NCBI RefSeq assembly: GCF_000702205.1
Contig: NZ_JNKW01000005.1
Span: 1 to 64,000 of the forward strand
From: Lachnospira multipara LB2003
Lineage (GTDB): Bacteria > Bacillota > Clostridia > Lachnospirales > Lachnospiraceae
Direction of reading: 5' to 3'
Length of the DNA stretch: 64,000 nt
Both the position numbers and the translations under genes were made by a program. This document shows positions 53,557 through 61,743 of the stretch, piece by piece. Each line of letters starts with the position of its first letter. Within the stretch, counting starts at the first letter, position 1. The notes below the pieces were generated by a model. The model saw only the letters and a list, made by a program, of their open reading frames with translations, was not told where the DNA came from and did not search any database.

Positions 53557-55215
53557 ATGCATTCTATTATTACAAACACAAAAAAGATTGTATCTCTTGC
53601 TTTGTGCCTTATTCTCTTAATAATAGGAACTAATTTCGGGATAACTAAAGCAGAAGATTCGCAGACAAATGATTCGCAGACAAATGATTCGCAGACAGAT
53701 GATTCGCAGACAGGTGATTCGAAGAAAGGTTACGAACTAAGGGTTTCTTATGATGTTACTGACAATTCCATAAGTGAATCAAATTATTTTTCCTACACTA
53801 CAGATGGATCTAGTTGGACAAGAATAACAGGTAACGGTCCTTATGAAAATGTATTAGCTATAAAACTAACTCTTGATCAAAACCACAGTCTTGCTACTCA
53901 TACCAGCATAGGCAGTGTTGACAACAACCATACTTTTACCCCGCTAGATATGTCAAAAATAATGAATAATTTAACGGCTGATAATGGATTTACTCTTGCT
54001 GGCGATAATATCGATAGATTTGAAATCAATAATATTGGTTTTTTTAATAATTCATCATCTGGAGAAAATAATAATGATAATAACAATCAACAAGTAGACC
54101 ATTCATTTAAGGGCACTATTTATCTTACATGGATTGCTAATAATAAATTTTATTATCACAAAATAAGCGGATTAATTACTAACGATCCAACAACTCTACA
54201 AACAAAATCAATTGCTGAAATGAAAGCCGATAATGATAATTCTGTATTATTTGAAATCGGAAACAGTTATGAATTTTGCTATGAAAGTTTTGGTGGCTTA
54301 ATTGATACCAATGACACTACTGGAAATACTTATACAAATTCAGATTTTAACTCAGCAACAGCTAATCAAAAATTATCAATGTTAAGAGAGCTTGACTTAA
54401 CAATAGATCCAACGGGTGCTGTAAGTACCTCAAACTCTATTTCGACTAATGGTGATAGAGCATTTAGATTGGCTATTTACACTGAAAATTGCAAGGCATT
54501 TACAATAAGTGGAAGTGGTAACTACACTATCAATGCCGAAGATCAAATTCTTACTAATTCAACGGTTGATTTAAGTGACTCAACGGTTAGCAATCCTGCT
54601 GAAGTTAATTCATTTATATTAAATGATACAGTAAATATCGTTGCAAATAACATTGGTAGCACAGCTACATCAATAGACTCGATTGAAGCTGTAAATGTAG
54701 CTAATTCTAATGCTATTACAATTAATAATACAACTAGGCAAGTAACTTTTAATTCTAATTTCTACAACAATGTTACATTTAAGATTACAGACACTAATAA
54801 TAAAGCATACTACGTTAAGGTTAACAGATATGACATGTTAATATCAGATTCTTTAGTGCCTGATGATACTAATAATAGAATATATTCCAATGTTTATTAT
54901 TCAAAGTCTCTTGTTGGCAACGTTGCTGTACAAGTAAGAATAGTTAAAAATGATGGATCTGTTGAAATTACTAATGCGACTTTATCATCAACAACACATC
55001 TTCCTAATGGTGATGTTGTAGAACAAAATTACGTAGATGGAAGTACTGGTCGTGAAACTATCACATCAGATATCCTTATGTCAACCTTCTATATTGACAA
55101 AACTAACGTTAAGGACGCCTACTTTACTGTAATAAATAAAACTAATAACACTATTCTTTCTGGCTCTGGTTACGGATTACACTATAGTGTTGCACAGAGA
55201 AAAACAATTTACTAG
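53557..55215 (+). CDS. Secreted protein with Asp/Ser/Gln/Thr repeats, function unknown
   Basis: The 552-residue protein has a clear signal peptide ('IVSLALCLILLIIGTNFGIT', cleaved near 'TKAED') followed by four units of about five residues (QTNDS, QTNDS, QTDDS, QTGDS) encoded by 15-bp repeats. The long extracellular part is rich in Asn and Thr. The C-terminal about 170 residues ('FYNNVTFKITDTNNKAYYVK' to 'GSGYGLHYSVAQRKTIY') are clearly related to the protein at 55977-56852. A GGGG ribosome site precedes the ATG. It is 14 bp upstream of a small anchored protein, forming a pair. No named domain is recognised. Confidence 0.7.
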   Translation: MHSIITNTKKIVSLALCLILLIIGTNFGITKAEDSQTNDSQTNDSQTDDSQTGDSKKGYELRVSYDVTDNSISESNYFSYTTDGSSWTRITGNGPYENVLAIKLTLDQNHSLATHTSIGSVDNNHTFTPLDMSKIMNNLTADNGFTLAGDNIDRFEINNIGFFNNSSSGENNNDNNNQQVDHSFKGTIYLTWIANNKFYYHKISGLITNDPTTLQTKSIAEMKADNDNSVLFEIGNSYEFCYESFGGLIDTNDTTGNTYTNSDFNSATANQKLSMLRELDLTIDPTGAVSTSNSISTNGDRAFRLAIYTENCKAFTISGSGNYTINAEDQILTNSTVDLSDSTVSNPAEVNSFILNDTVNIVANNIGSTATSIDSIEAVNVANSNAITINNTTRQVTFNSNFYNNVTFKITDTNNKAYYVKVNRYDMLISDSLVPDDTNNRIYSNVYYSKSLVGNVAVQVRIVKNDGSVEITNATLSSTTHLPNGDVVEQNYVDGSTGRETITSDILMSTFYIDKTNVKDAYFTVINKTNNTILSGSGYGLHYSVAQRKTIY

Positions 55216-55229
55216 GGGAGGATACTAAC

Positions 55230-55814
55230 ATGAAAAAATATATACAACAACTTATCATTATCGCATGCCTAATTACATTATTAATTCAACCTTATAAGTT
55301 AAAAGCTGCTCCTAGTATTATTAATAAACCCGAAGTAACAGCAAATAATAGCACGCTAACAGTAAATGGAAACGCAACTGGGGCTCTCGCTGTTGCAGTT
55401 ACAATTAACAATGCTAATGGAGACATTGTTGATTTTCAGACTGTGTCTACTGATTCAATTGGAGATTATGTTGCCATATTTACAATAACTACTTCTGGTA
55501 CATACACTGCAACAACAAGTGATTACGACTCAAATACAATTTCAACACCAAGCGAAGCAATACAAATAACCGTTCCAAAAGCATCTTCAAGTGTACTCGA
55601 GCAAACAACTCAAGCAGAAACAACAAACGAAGAAACAACAAAAGATAATATAACTGAAACTGTAAGTCAAAGCATTTCAGATGAAGATAATTCCACATCT
55701 GAAAACGGCACTGGAGCAAGTACAGGCGATACAAATAGTTTTTTATTATACATTGTCCTTTTAGCACTATCCCTTAGTTTATGTGCCACTCCTCTAGTCC
55801 AAAAAGAAAAATAA
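55230..55814 (+). CDS. Small surface protein with C-terminal membrane anchor
   Basis: The 194-residue protein has a signal peptide ('IIIACLITLLIQPYKLKAAP'), an Ig-like beta domain ('VTANNSTLTVNGNATGALAV' onward), a Thr/Glu/Ser-rich stalk and a C-terminal helix 'SFLLYIVLLALSLSLCATPL' ending in a short basic tail. A 'STGDTNSF' segment before the helix resembles a non-canonical sortase or sorting signal, but no LPXTG is present. GGGGAGG precedes the ATG. It is the partner of the secreted protein just upstream and is followed by a strong terminator. It may tether its partner to the cell; that is inference. Confidence 0.7.
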   Translation: MKKYIQQLIIIACLITLLIQPYKLKAAPSIINKPEVTANNSTLTVNGNATGALAVAVTINNANGDIVDFQTVSTDSIGDYVAIFTITTSGTYTATTSDYDSNTISTPSEAIQITVPKASSSVLEQTTQAETTNEETTKDNITETVSQSISDEDNSTSENGTGASTGDTNSFLLYIVLLALSLSLCATPLVQKEK

Positions 55815-55837
55815 TCACATAACAATCAATTATAAAT

Positions 55838-55892
55838 AAGGCTAATAGAATAACTACTTAATTGGGTTATTCTATTAGCCTTAAATTTTTTT
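55838..55892 (+). terminator. Strong intrinsic terminator after the first surface pair
   Basis: A perfect 17-bp stem (55838-55854 with 55866-55882) with an 11-nt loop is followed by a run of seven T. Confidence 0.92.
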
Positions 55893-55909
55893 GCTACTTA
55901 CCCTATCAG

Positions 55910-55938
55910 TTGATATTTTAAAAATATTCTATTAAAAT
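55910..55938 (+). promoter_or_regulatory. Promoter of the second surface pair
   Basis: TTGATA (55910-55915) and TAAAAT (55933-55938) have a 17-bp spacer, 45 bp before the next start codon. Unlike the first pair, the spacer has no TA tract. Confidence 0.6.
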
Positions 55939-55982
55939 ATAAGCAAAGATATGTGAATAATTAAATATAAAGGAGAATGCGT

Positions 55983-56852
55983 ATGAAAAATGGCAAACTT
56001 ATATTTAAACGTTTGGCTTGCTTTTTGTTGACTACTATATTTATTGTTTCCTTAAACAGCACTAAATATACGAAACCAATAAAAGCAGATAATGAAACAC
56101 ACACATTTAGTATTTCGCCAAGTTCAGCATCACGAATTTATGTACTCACTAAGAAAAAAGCCGGCGAAAGCTACACGATACCTAATAATAACTATAATCT
56201 TGATTTATCTAACACAAGTAAGACATCCCCAGCAGAAATAGCAGAATTCAAATATCATGAAACACTAGTAATAAAACCTGACACAAACAACACAGCACAA
56301 ATAAATGATATAAAAGCACTAGATGTAAATGAAGGTGCCGTTACTATTACAGCGGAAAACGATAATAGCTATACATTAAAATTTAATTCTTTCTTTTACG
56401 ACAACGTAGTATTTGAAATAACTGATTCAAACGCCAAGAAATTTTATTTAAAAATAAATCGCTTTATAAGCATATTTTCTACAAACTATGACAATATTAA
56501 TGATCCAACACCTGAAGTAAAAAAAGTTTACGCTAACACTTATGTTAAATACACTGAAGAAGTAGGTTCAGAAGTAATTAGGATTAAGACTGTTGTTAAA
56601 AAAGTTTATAAAGATGGCAGCTATGAATATTGCAATGCCAATCAAGAAACCGTTGATGGAACTGCATTAGCAATATATGATGATAATAATCACTATAAAT
56701 TGTGTCAATTCTCAGTTGAAGTCGATTCTAATGTTAAAGAATTGTATTTCTTAATATCAAGACCGCAGTGGTCAGATAGGACTAGAGGTATGATAACTGG
56801 ATCTGGCATGGGTGTTAAATATAACATAGCTACTAAAAAAACAACATATTAA
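55983..56852 (+). CDS. Secreted protein paralogous to the C-terminus of 53557-55215
   Basis: The product is about 289 residues from ATG 55983 (GGAGAATGCGT upstream; ATG 55977 touches the ribosome site). It has a signal peptide ('LACFLLTTIFIVSLNSTKYT') and an extracellular region whose second half ('FYDNVVFEITDSNAKKFYLK' to 'GSGMGVKYNIATKKTTY') aligns by eye with the last part of the 552-residue protein. This suggests duplication of the two-gene unit, with the longer copy gaining N-terminal sequence. No family is recognised. Confidence 0.68.
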   Translation: MKNGKLIFKRLACFLLTTIFIVSLNSTKYTKPIKADNETHTFSISPSSASRIYVLTKKKAGESYTIPNNNYNLDLSNTSKTSPAEIAEFKYHETLVIKPDTNNTAQINDIKALDVNEGAVTITAENDNSYTLKFNSFFYDNVVFEITDSNAKKFYLKINRFISIFSTNYDNINDPTPEVKKVYANTYVKYTEEVGSEVIRIKTVVKKVYKDGSYEYCNANQETVDGTALAIYDDNNHYKLCQFSVEVDSNVKELYFLISRPQWSDRTRGMITGSGMGVKYNIATKKTTY

Positions 56853-56866
56853 TTAGGAGTATATGT

Positions 56867-57607
56867 ATGAAAAAAAGAAAAATATTACTATTACTCGCAT
56901 TGGTTATTCTATTAACCTTAAGCAAATATAAAACTATAAAAGCTGGGAATATTCTTACAACTACGGCAACAACCAGTGATGAGAGAAACATACATATATC
57001 AGGAACAACTGACCCCTCTATCTATGCTGTAATACTAGGCATATATTCCATGGATCTAGAATTCTTTATTTTAACGCATAACCCAAATGTAACAGAGGAA
57101 GAAATCCAACAATACATACAATCTCATCCAAACCTACAGCTTTATACATTAATGGATATTCGTTCTATAGAGGTTACCAACGGAACTTTTGATACTACAA
57201 TAGACCTAGGCCCAAATCAAAATATAGATATAAAAAATTATAAGTCTCTCCTATATGTATATGCTTCAGATTATGACGGTGGTAATAAACTTGAAACAAT
57301 TGTACAATACATTAATAACACCCCAACTAATCAAGTAACTGAGTCAGAAAAATCTACTGAAGAAACAGCTAATACAACAAACGAGCCAACTACAACAATC
57401 GAAGGAAGCAATGAATCAGAGGTCATTACAGAAATTGAAAGTACAAGAAAAGCTGATTTAGCAGGAGATGCTGATAATATTGATAATAATATTGATAATA
57501 ATAATGTTAACACCAGTGACTCATCTAGACCTTTTATTTATTCCTTATTACTAGTTATGTCAATTACATTAATTTTTAATCTAAGAAAAAATAAAGACTT
57601 ATTATAA
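56867..57607 (+). CDS. Membrane-anchored surface protein, second pair
   Basis: The 246-residue protein has a signal peptide ('ILLLLALVILLTLSKYKTIK'), an extracellular domain that begins with 'TTTATTSDERNIHISGTTDP', a Thr/Glu-rich stalk, a short Asp-Asn repeat ('NIDNNIDNNNVNTSD') and a C-terminal helix 'PFIYSLLLVMSITLIFNL' with a basic tail. The layout equals the 194-residue protein of the first pair although sequence similarity is low. AGGAG precedes the ATG, 14 nt after its partner. Confidence 0.68.
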   Translation: MKKRKILLLLALVILLTLSKYKTIKAGNILTTTATTSDERNIHISGTTDPSIYAVILGIYSMDLEFFILTHNPNVTEEEIQQYIQSHPNLQLYTLMDIRSIEVTNGTFDTTIDLGPNQNIDIKNYKSLLYVYASDYDGGNKLETIVQYINNTPTNQVTESEKSTEETANTTNEPTTTIEGSNESEVITEIESTRKADLAGDADNIDNNIDNNNVNTSDSSRPFIYSLLLVMSITLIFNLRKNKDLL

Positions 57608-57612
57608 ATAAA

Positions 57613-57718
57613 AAGAAGCAGATATTCTAAACTGATATGTACCCTATTAAGTAAACAAGGTAAATAACCAAATCTACTTAAGGGGAATCATATCACAAAA
57701 AATACTGCTTCTTTTTTA
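57613..57718 (+). repeat. Long nested hairpin: MITE-like remnant or terminator
   Basis: Nested inverted repeats surround a 63-bp core with ends TGATATG (57633) and CATATCA (57695). The inner arms are TTAAGTA and TACTTAA. The outer arms are AAGAAGCAG (57613) and CTGCTTCTT (57713), followed by six T. The whole folds back on itself and terminates transcription of the surface genes. The core looks like joined ends of an insertion sequence, but no transposase is present. Confidence 0.6.
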
Positions 57719-57749
57719 TATATTTTTTATAATCTGCACTAACTACAAA

Positions 57750-58925
57750 TTATAAATATTTCTTAAGAGTTTCTACCTTATCAAGATGCTCCCATGGTAA
57801 ATCTACATCTGTTCTACCAAAATGGCCATAAGCTGCTGTCTGCTTATAAATTGGTCTTCTAAGGTCTAACATCTTTATAATACCATTTGGTCTTAAATCG
57901 AAGTTTTCTCTTACAATTTCAACTAACTTCTCTTCTGATAGCTTACCTGTTCCAAATGTATCTACTCTAACTGATGTTGGAGTTGCAACACCAATAGCAT
58001 ATGATAACTGGATTTCACATCTATCTGCAAGGCCTGCTGCAACAATGTTCTTAGCAACATATCTTGCTGCATAAGCTGCTGAACGGTCTACCTTAGTACA
58101 ATCCTTACCAGAGAAAGCTCCACCGCCGTGTCTTGCAGCTCCACCGTAAGTATCTACAATAATCTTACGTCCTGTAAGACCTGAATCACCATTAGGACCA
58201 CCGATTACGAAACGGCCTGTTGGGTTAATATAAATCTTAGTATTCTCATCAATCATGTTCTGATCTACGATAGCATCAATTACATACTTCTTAATATCAG
58301 CATGAATCTGTTCCTGTGTTACATCTGCAGCATGCTGGCTTGAAACTACGATAGCATCAAGTCTTACTGGCTTGTCGTTCTCATCATATTCTACTGTAAC
58401 CTGAGTCTTACCATCTGGTCTTAAATAGCTAAGTGTTCCATCCTTACGAACCTTAGTTAACTGAAGAGAAAGCTTCTGTGCTAAATTAGCTGAGTATGGC
58501 ATAAATTCAGGTGTTTCATTAGTTGCATAACCAAACATCATACCCTGATCGCCAGCACCTGTTTCTAAGTCATCCTTACCATCTCTTGTTTCAATAGCAT
58601 TATCTACACCCATTGCAATATCAGCTGACTGCTTATCAAGAGCAACCATAACTGCACATGTGTTACCGTCAAATCCCTTATCAGATGAATCATATCCAAT
58701 ATCTGTAACAGTCTTACGTACAATTGCTGGGATATCAATATTAGCCTTAGTTGTAACCTCACCCATAACCATTACAAAACCTGTATTAGTTAATGTTTCA
58801 CAAGCTACTCTTGAATATGGATCCTGTTCAAATAAAGCATCTAAAACTGCATCTGAAACCTGATCACAGATTTTATCTGGATGTCCTTCTGTTACTGATT
58901 CTGATGTAAATAATCTTTTTTCCAT
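57750..58925 (-). CDS. metK: S-adenosylmethionine synthetase
   Basis: The product is 391 residues from ATG 58925 (AGGAG upstream). It has the three-domain MetK fold with '[15 protein letters not shown]', '[12 protein letters not shown]' and '[16 protein letters not shown]', the ATP and phosphate-binding motifs. It makes S-adenosylmethionine from methionine and ATP. Expression is controlled by a SAM-I riboswitch and terminator in its leader, so it is shut down when SAM is plentiful. Confidence 0.97.
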   Translation of the reverse strand: MEKRLFTSESVTEGHPDKICDQVSDAVLDALFEQDPYSRVACETLTNTGFVMVMGEVTTKANIDIPAIVRKTVTDIGYDSSDKGFDGNTCAVMVALDKQSADIAMGVDNAIETRDGKDDLETGAGDQGMMFGYATNETPEFMPYSANLAQKLSLQLTKVRKDGTLSYLRPDGKTQVTVEYDENDKPVRLDAIVVSSQHAADVTQEQIHADIKKYVIDAIVDQNMIDENTKIYINPTGRFVIGGPNGDSGLTGRKIIVDTYGGAARHGGGAFSGKDCTKVDRSAAYAARYVAKNIVAAGLADRCEIQLSYAIGVATPTSVRVDTFGTGKLSEEKLVEIVRENFDLRPNGIIKMLDLRRPIYKQTAAYGHFGRTDVDLPWEHLDKVETLKKYL

Positions 58926-59001
58926 TATTGTATAATCTCCTTTCATACTAAAAAAACGTGCTTCTTGAATATCTTTTATATCTTAATAAGAGATCTCACA
59001 T

Positions 59002-59026
59002 AAAAAAAAGGCCCTCAAAAAGGACC
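59002..59026 (-). terminator. Riboswitch-controlled terminator of metK
   Basis: On the minus strand GGTCC pairs with GGGCC around a T-rich loop (59010-59026), followed by eight T. It is the expression platform between the SAM aptamer and metK. Confidence 0.8.
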
Positions 59027-59048
59027 CGAAATACAAATTCAGACTCCT

Positions 59049-59154
59049 CTTATTGTTCGAAATTATCTCGCTCAGGTTGGCACCTTCCTCTAATCTATGT
59101 TAGAGGGGTTGCCGGGCTTCATCGGTCCTATGTACCTCCACCACTCTTAATAAG
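59049..59154 (-). promoter_or_regulatory. SAM-I (S-box) riboswitch
   Basis: The minus strand carries the diagnostic S-box blocks: 'AAGAGTGGTGGAGG' then 'GATGAAGCCCGGCAACC', a variable hairpin, 'AAGGTGCCAACCTGAGCGA', and closing P1 arms CTTATT (59149-59154) and AATAAG (59049-59054). SAM binding stabilises P1 and allows the downstream terminator to form, turning metK off. Confidence 0.95.
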
Positions 59155-59206
59155 GGATATAATCAATATTCACTTAATATTGCAAATTACCATCTGCTAT
59201 ACTTGA

Positions 59207-59235
59207 ATCATATAATATATGTATACATTAGTCAA
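59207..59235 (-). promoter_or_regulatory. Promoter of the metK riboswitch transcript
   Basis: On the minus strand TTGACT (59230-59235) and TATGAT (59207-59212) have a 17-bp spacer, about 50 bp upstream of the aptamer. Confidence 0.65.
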
Positions 59236-59257
59236 GTTAATATACTAAACTATATAT

Positions 59258-59289
59258 AAAAACCCCAGAGTAGGTTTCCCTACCCTGGG
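59258..59289 (-). terminator. Terminator after the HD-GYP gene
   Basis: CCCAGAGTAGG (59264-59274) and CCTACCCTGGG (59279-59289) pair with one mismatch, and five T follow on the minus strand. Confidence 0.8.
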
Positions 59290-59317
59290 TAAAAAAATGA
59301 AGAAGGAAGTTATAAAG

Positions 59318-60424
59318 CTAATTAATAATTGCTGTTATCTCAATTTCCGGATGCTTAACCATATCTACTAACTCATCACCAATCATAACAATTGGCCTTG
59401 ATAAAGCATTCTCGTTAATAATAACAACCCTACCAACTCTTCCATCTGATAATCTAATATCATTATTTATGTAAGAAGAAACAATATTTTTTAAAAAAGA
59501 AAGTGCAATAGCTGGATCGTACTTTGAGAAAGTGTCAGCATGCATCATCTCAACAACCTGGAAAGGACATATAGCCTTTCTATAGACCCTGTTAGCTGTC
59601 ATAGCATCATAAACATCTGCAACCGCCATAACCCTAGCTACATATGGAATTTTATTACCCACAAGTCCAAAAGGGTAACCTGTTCCATCATATCTTTCAT
59701 GATGAAGTAAACACGCTTCTTTAGCCTCTTGTATAATATTCTGATCTCGTAAAATCTCATAGCCAAGATTTACATGCTTCTTCATTATGGAATACTCATT
59801 ATCTGTTAATTTACCTGGTTTTGTTAATATTTCCTTAGGAATCTTAACCTTACCAATATCATGAAGCATACCAGCAACAAAAAGATTTTTTTCATCTTCA
59901 TCTTTAATGCCTAACCATCGCCCTAATACAGAAGCAATTAAAGCTACATTTAAGCTATGGACATATGTTAGATCATCATATTTGCGCATACTATGAATCA
60001 TATCTAATAATCTAAAACTATTGCTATTGCTGCTACTATTTATAATATCCATCGGACTATTAAGTATTTTATTAGTATCAATCTCTTTATGATCTTCAAC
60101 GATGCTTTTAAATTCTTCCTTAAGAACGTCTACTGATTTTTCAAATTTTTCCTCAAAAACTTTAAAATCTTCAGATTGTCTAATCTTGTCAAAATACTGA
60201 ATACTCTCTTCAGACTCTTCTACTTTTGGAACGTCTGAATTAGTTGATGCATTCTCATCATAAATTTTTATCTCAAGAACCTGATGGCTTGAAATGTCTG
60301 AAATAGATTTCCAATCCAATACAGTATCCTTTTTTACCAGGAGATTTCCTTCCTGTGAAAAAACATCGGCCGATAATTTCATGCCAGCTTTAGCATCAAA
60401 AATAAATATTACGGCTTCTTCCAT
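59318..60424 (-). CDS. HD-GYP domain cyclic-di-GMP phosphodiesterase-like protein
   Basis: The 368-residue protein has an N-terminal DUF3391-like or regulatory region of about 140 residues and an HD-GYP domain: 'GMLHDIGKVKIPKEILTKPG' with the HD pair, 'LLHHERYDGTGYPFGL' containing the GYP-type motif, and 'ADVYDAMTANRVYR'. HD-GYP enzymes hydrolyse cyclic-di-GMP, which in many bacteria controls adhesion and pili. There are no membrane helices. It is monocistronic, with a terminator directly downstream. Confidence 0.88.
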   Translation of the reverse strand: MEEAVIFIFDAKAGMKLSADVFSQEGNLLVKKDTVLDWKSISDISSHQVLEIKIYDENASTNSDVPKVEESEESIQYFDKIRQSEDFKVFEEKFEKSVDVLKEEFKSIVEDHKEIDTNKILNSPMDIINSSSNSNSFRLLDMIHSMRKYDDLTYVHSLNVALIASVLGRWLGIKDEDEKNLFVAGMLHDIGKVKIPKEILTKPGKLTDNEYSIMKKHVNLGYEILRDQNIIQEAKEACLLHHERYDGTGYPFGLVGNKIPYVARVMAVADVYDAMTANRVYRKAICPFQVVEMMHADTFSKYDPAIALSFLKNIVSSYINNDIRLSDGRVGRVVIINENALSRPIVMIGDELVDMVKHPEIEITAIIN

Positions 60425-60518
60425 ACAATTCTCCTTATCGTCCGCCAGACTATAGTAATATTATATAATTTACATTATCCTTAGTCAACAAACAATTTAA
60501 AATTTTAAAACACTAAAA

Positions 60519-60582
60519 AAAGAACCTCTCAGCAGCTATTGTATAACGCTCTCCACGTCCTACGTTCTCCTTGAGGTTCTTT
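60519..60582 (-). terminator. Terminator with a large loop after the YitT operon
   Basis: AAAGAACCTC (60519-60528) pairs with GAGGTTCTTT (60573-60582), leaving a loop of 44 nt with GC-rich internal structure; on the minus strand seven T follow. The large structured loop is unusual and could be part of a small RNA. Confidence 0.7.
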
Positions 60583-60600
60583 AATAACAAATTGTATTAT

Positions 60601-60819
60601 TTATCCACGTAATCCATTTATGACACTTAATTCATCCACAATTACGCTATCAAATTCCATATTACTGTCTATAACTCTAACATCATTTATTGTATTATTA
60701 GTTTCTGTTTGAGTTGTAGCAACCTTACTTAAATTATTAATTTTAATAGCCACAAACATCATGCATAAACCAAATAACACAATAAATAAATCAATCTTTA
60801 TTCTCTGTAATAAATTTAT
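60601..60819 (-). CDS. Small membrane-anchored protein without a standard start codon
   Basis: A frame open from a TAA just after yitT to 60601 encodes 'IDLFIVLFGLCMMFVAIKIN', a good membrane helix, then about 45 polar residues ending 'VIVDELSVINGLRG'. A rare ATA start at 60819 gives 72 residues, and a GTG at 60780 gives 59. Its location 28 nt after yitT and just before a terminator supports a real last gene of the operon. Start codon and function are uncertain. Confidence 0.45.
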   Translation of the reverse strand: MNLLQRIKIDLFIVLFGLCMMFVAIKINNLSKVATTQTETNNTINDVRVIDSNMEFDSVIVDELSVINGLRG

Positions 60820-60846
60820 CGGACGATTCCCTTATAACTTAACCCC

Positions 60847-61743
60847 TTATATGGAATTTTTTATTGTCTTAGGTATATATCTAATTTCAGAAACTGTGTA
60901 AACCGTTATAAAAGCCTTAGGATCTGTTTCTTCAATAAAACACATAAGTTTTTGGTATTCCATCTTAGAAACAATACATATAATCTCATTTCTTCTTTTT
61001 AAATCATAAGCCCCAATTGCTTCATAGATTGTTGCGCCACTCTTTAAATCGTTCAAAATGAAATCTCTTATCTGTTCTTCTTTTTCAGAAATAATGCACA
61101 CTCTACGTTTAATATTCTGACCAAAAATAAAATGATCAAGAACAAGACCGTTAAGGTAAGTACCAAATAGTGATAAAATAACAGACTTTGTATCATAGAA
61201 AAATATTGTCGAACAAGCTATAACAATGCCGGCAAGACTCATAGCCTTACCTAATTCAATCTTTAAGTATTTATTAAGCACCTTTGCAACAATATCCATT
61301 CCACCTGAACTTGCATTGTCATTAAAAAGCATTGCACAGCCAAAACTTCCAATGCATATATAAATCACAACATCAAGTAATGCATCATTAGTAAATGATA
61401 CATTGTCTGGATGAATATGCTCAAATAAAGCAAGGAATAAAGGCAACATAAGAGATGTGTAAATTGTCTTAAATCCAAACTCTGAACCAAATAATGCAAA
61501 GCCAACAATTAACAATATAAAATTCATAATAAAAGCCAATTGTGACACTGAAAGTGGCAATACATTATTAAGAAGTATTGCAAGGGCTGATACACTTGAA
61601 ATAGCTGCCTTAGATGGCTCCATAAAAAAATACACACCAAAGGCAATAATAAATGTGGCAAAGCCCATATAGATTAAATCTTTAATACATTCACCAACAG
61701 ATGAATATGTCTTATTAAGCTTAAGTTTACTTAGAAGATTCAT
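60847..61743 (-). CDS. YitT family membrane protein with DUF2179 domain
   Basis: The 298-residue protein has five or six membrane helices with 'FGVYFFMEPSKAAISSVSAL' and 'NASSGGMDIVAKVLNKYLKI', followed by a C-terminal DUF2179 domain ('RRVCIISEKEEQIRDFIL' to 'FITVYTVSEIRYIP'), the YitT architecture. The role of YitT proteins is not established; some affect transport or sporulation. ATG 61743 lies inside the last codons of the helicase gene with AAAGGAG upstream, so the two are translationally coupled. Confidence 0.9.
   Translation of the reverse strand: MNLLSKLKLNKTYSSVGECIKDLIYMGFATFIIAFGVYFFMEPSKAAISSVSALAILLNNVLPLSVSQLAFIMNFILLIVGFALFGSEFGFKTIYTSLMLPLFLALFEHIHPDNVSFTNDALLDVVIYICIGSFGCAMLFNDNASSGGMDIVAKVLNKYLKIELGKAMSLAGIVIACSTIFFYDTKSVILSLFGTYLNGLVLDHFIFGQNIKRRVCIISEKEEQIRDFILNDLKSGATIYEAIGAYDLKRRNEIICIVSKMEYQKLMCFIEETDPKAFITVYTVSEIRYIPKTIKNSI

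Noticed and set aside
58958-59206. A plus-strand frame over the metK leader
   Set aside because: It is antisense to the SAM-I riboswitch and its terminator, which explain the sequence conservation.
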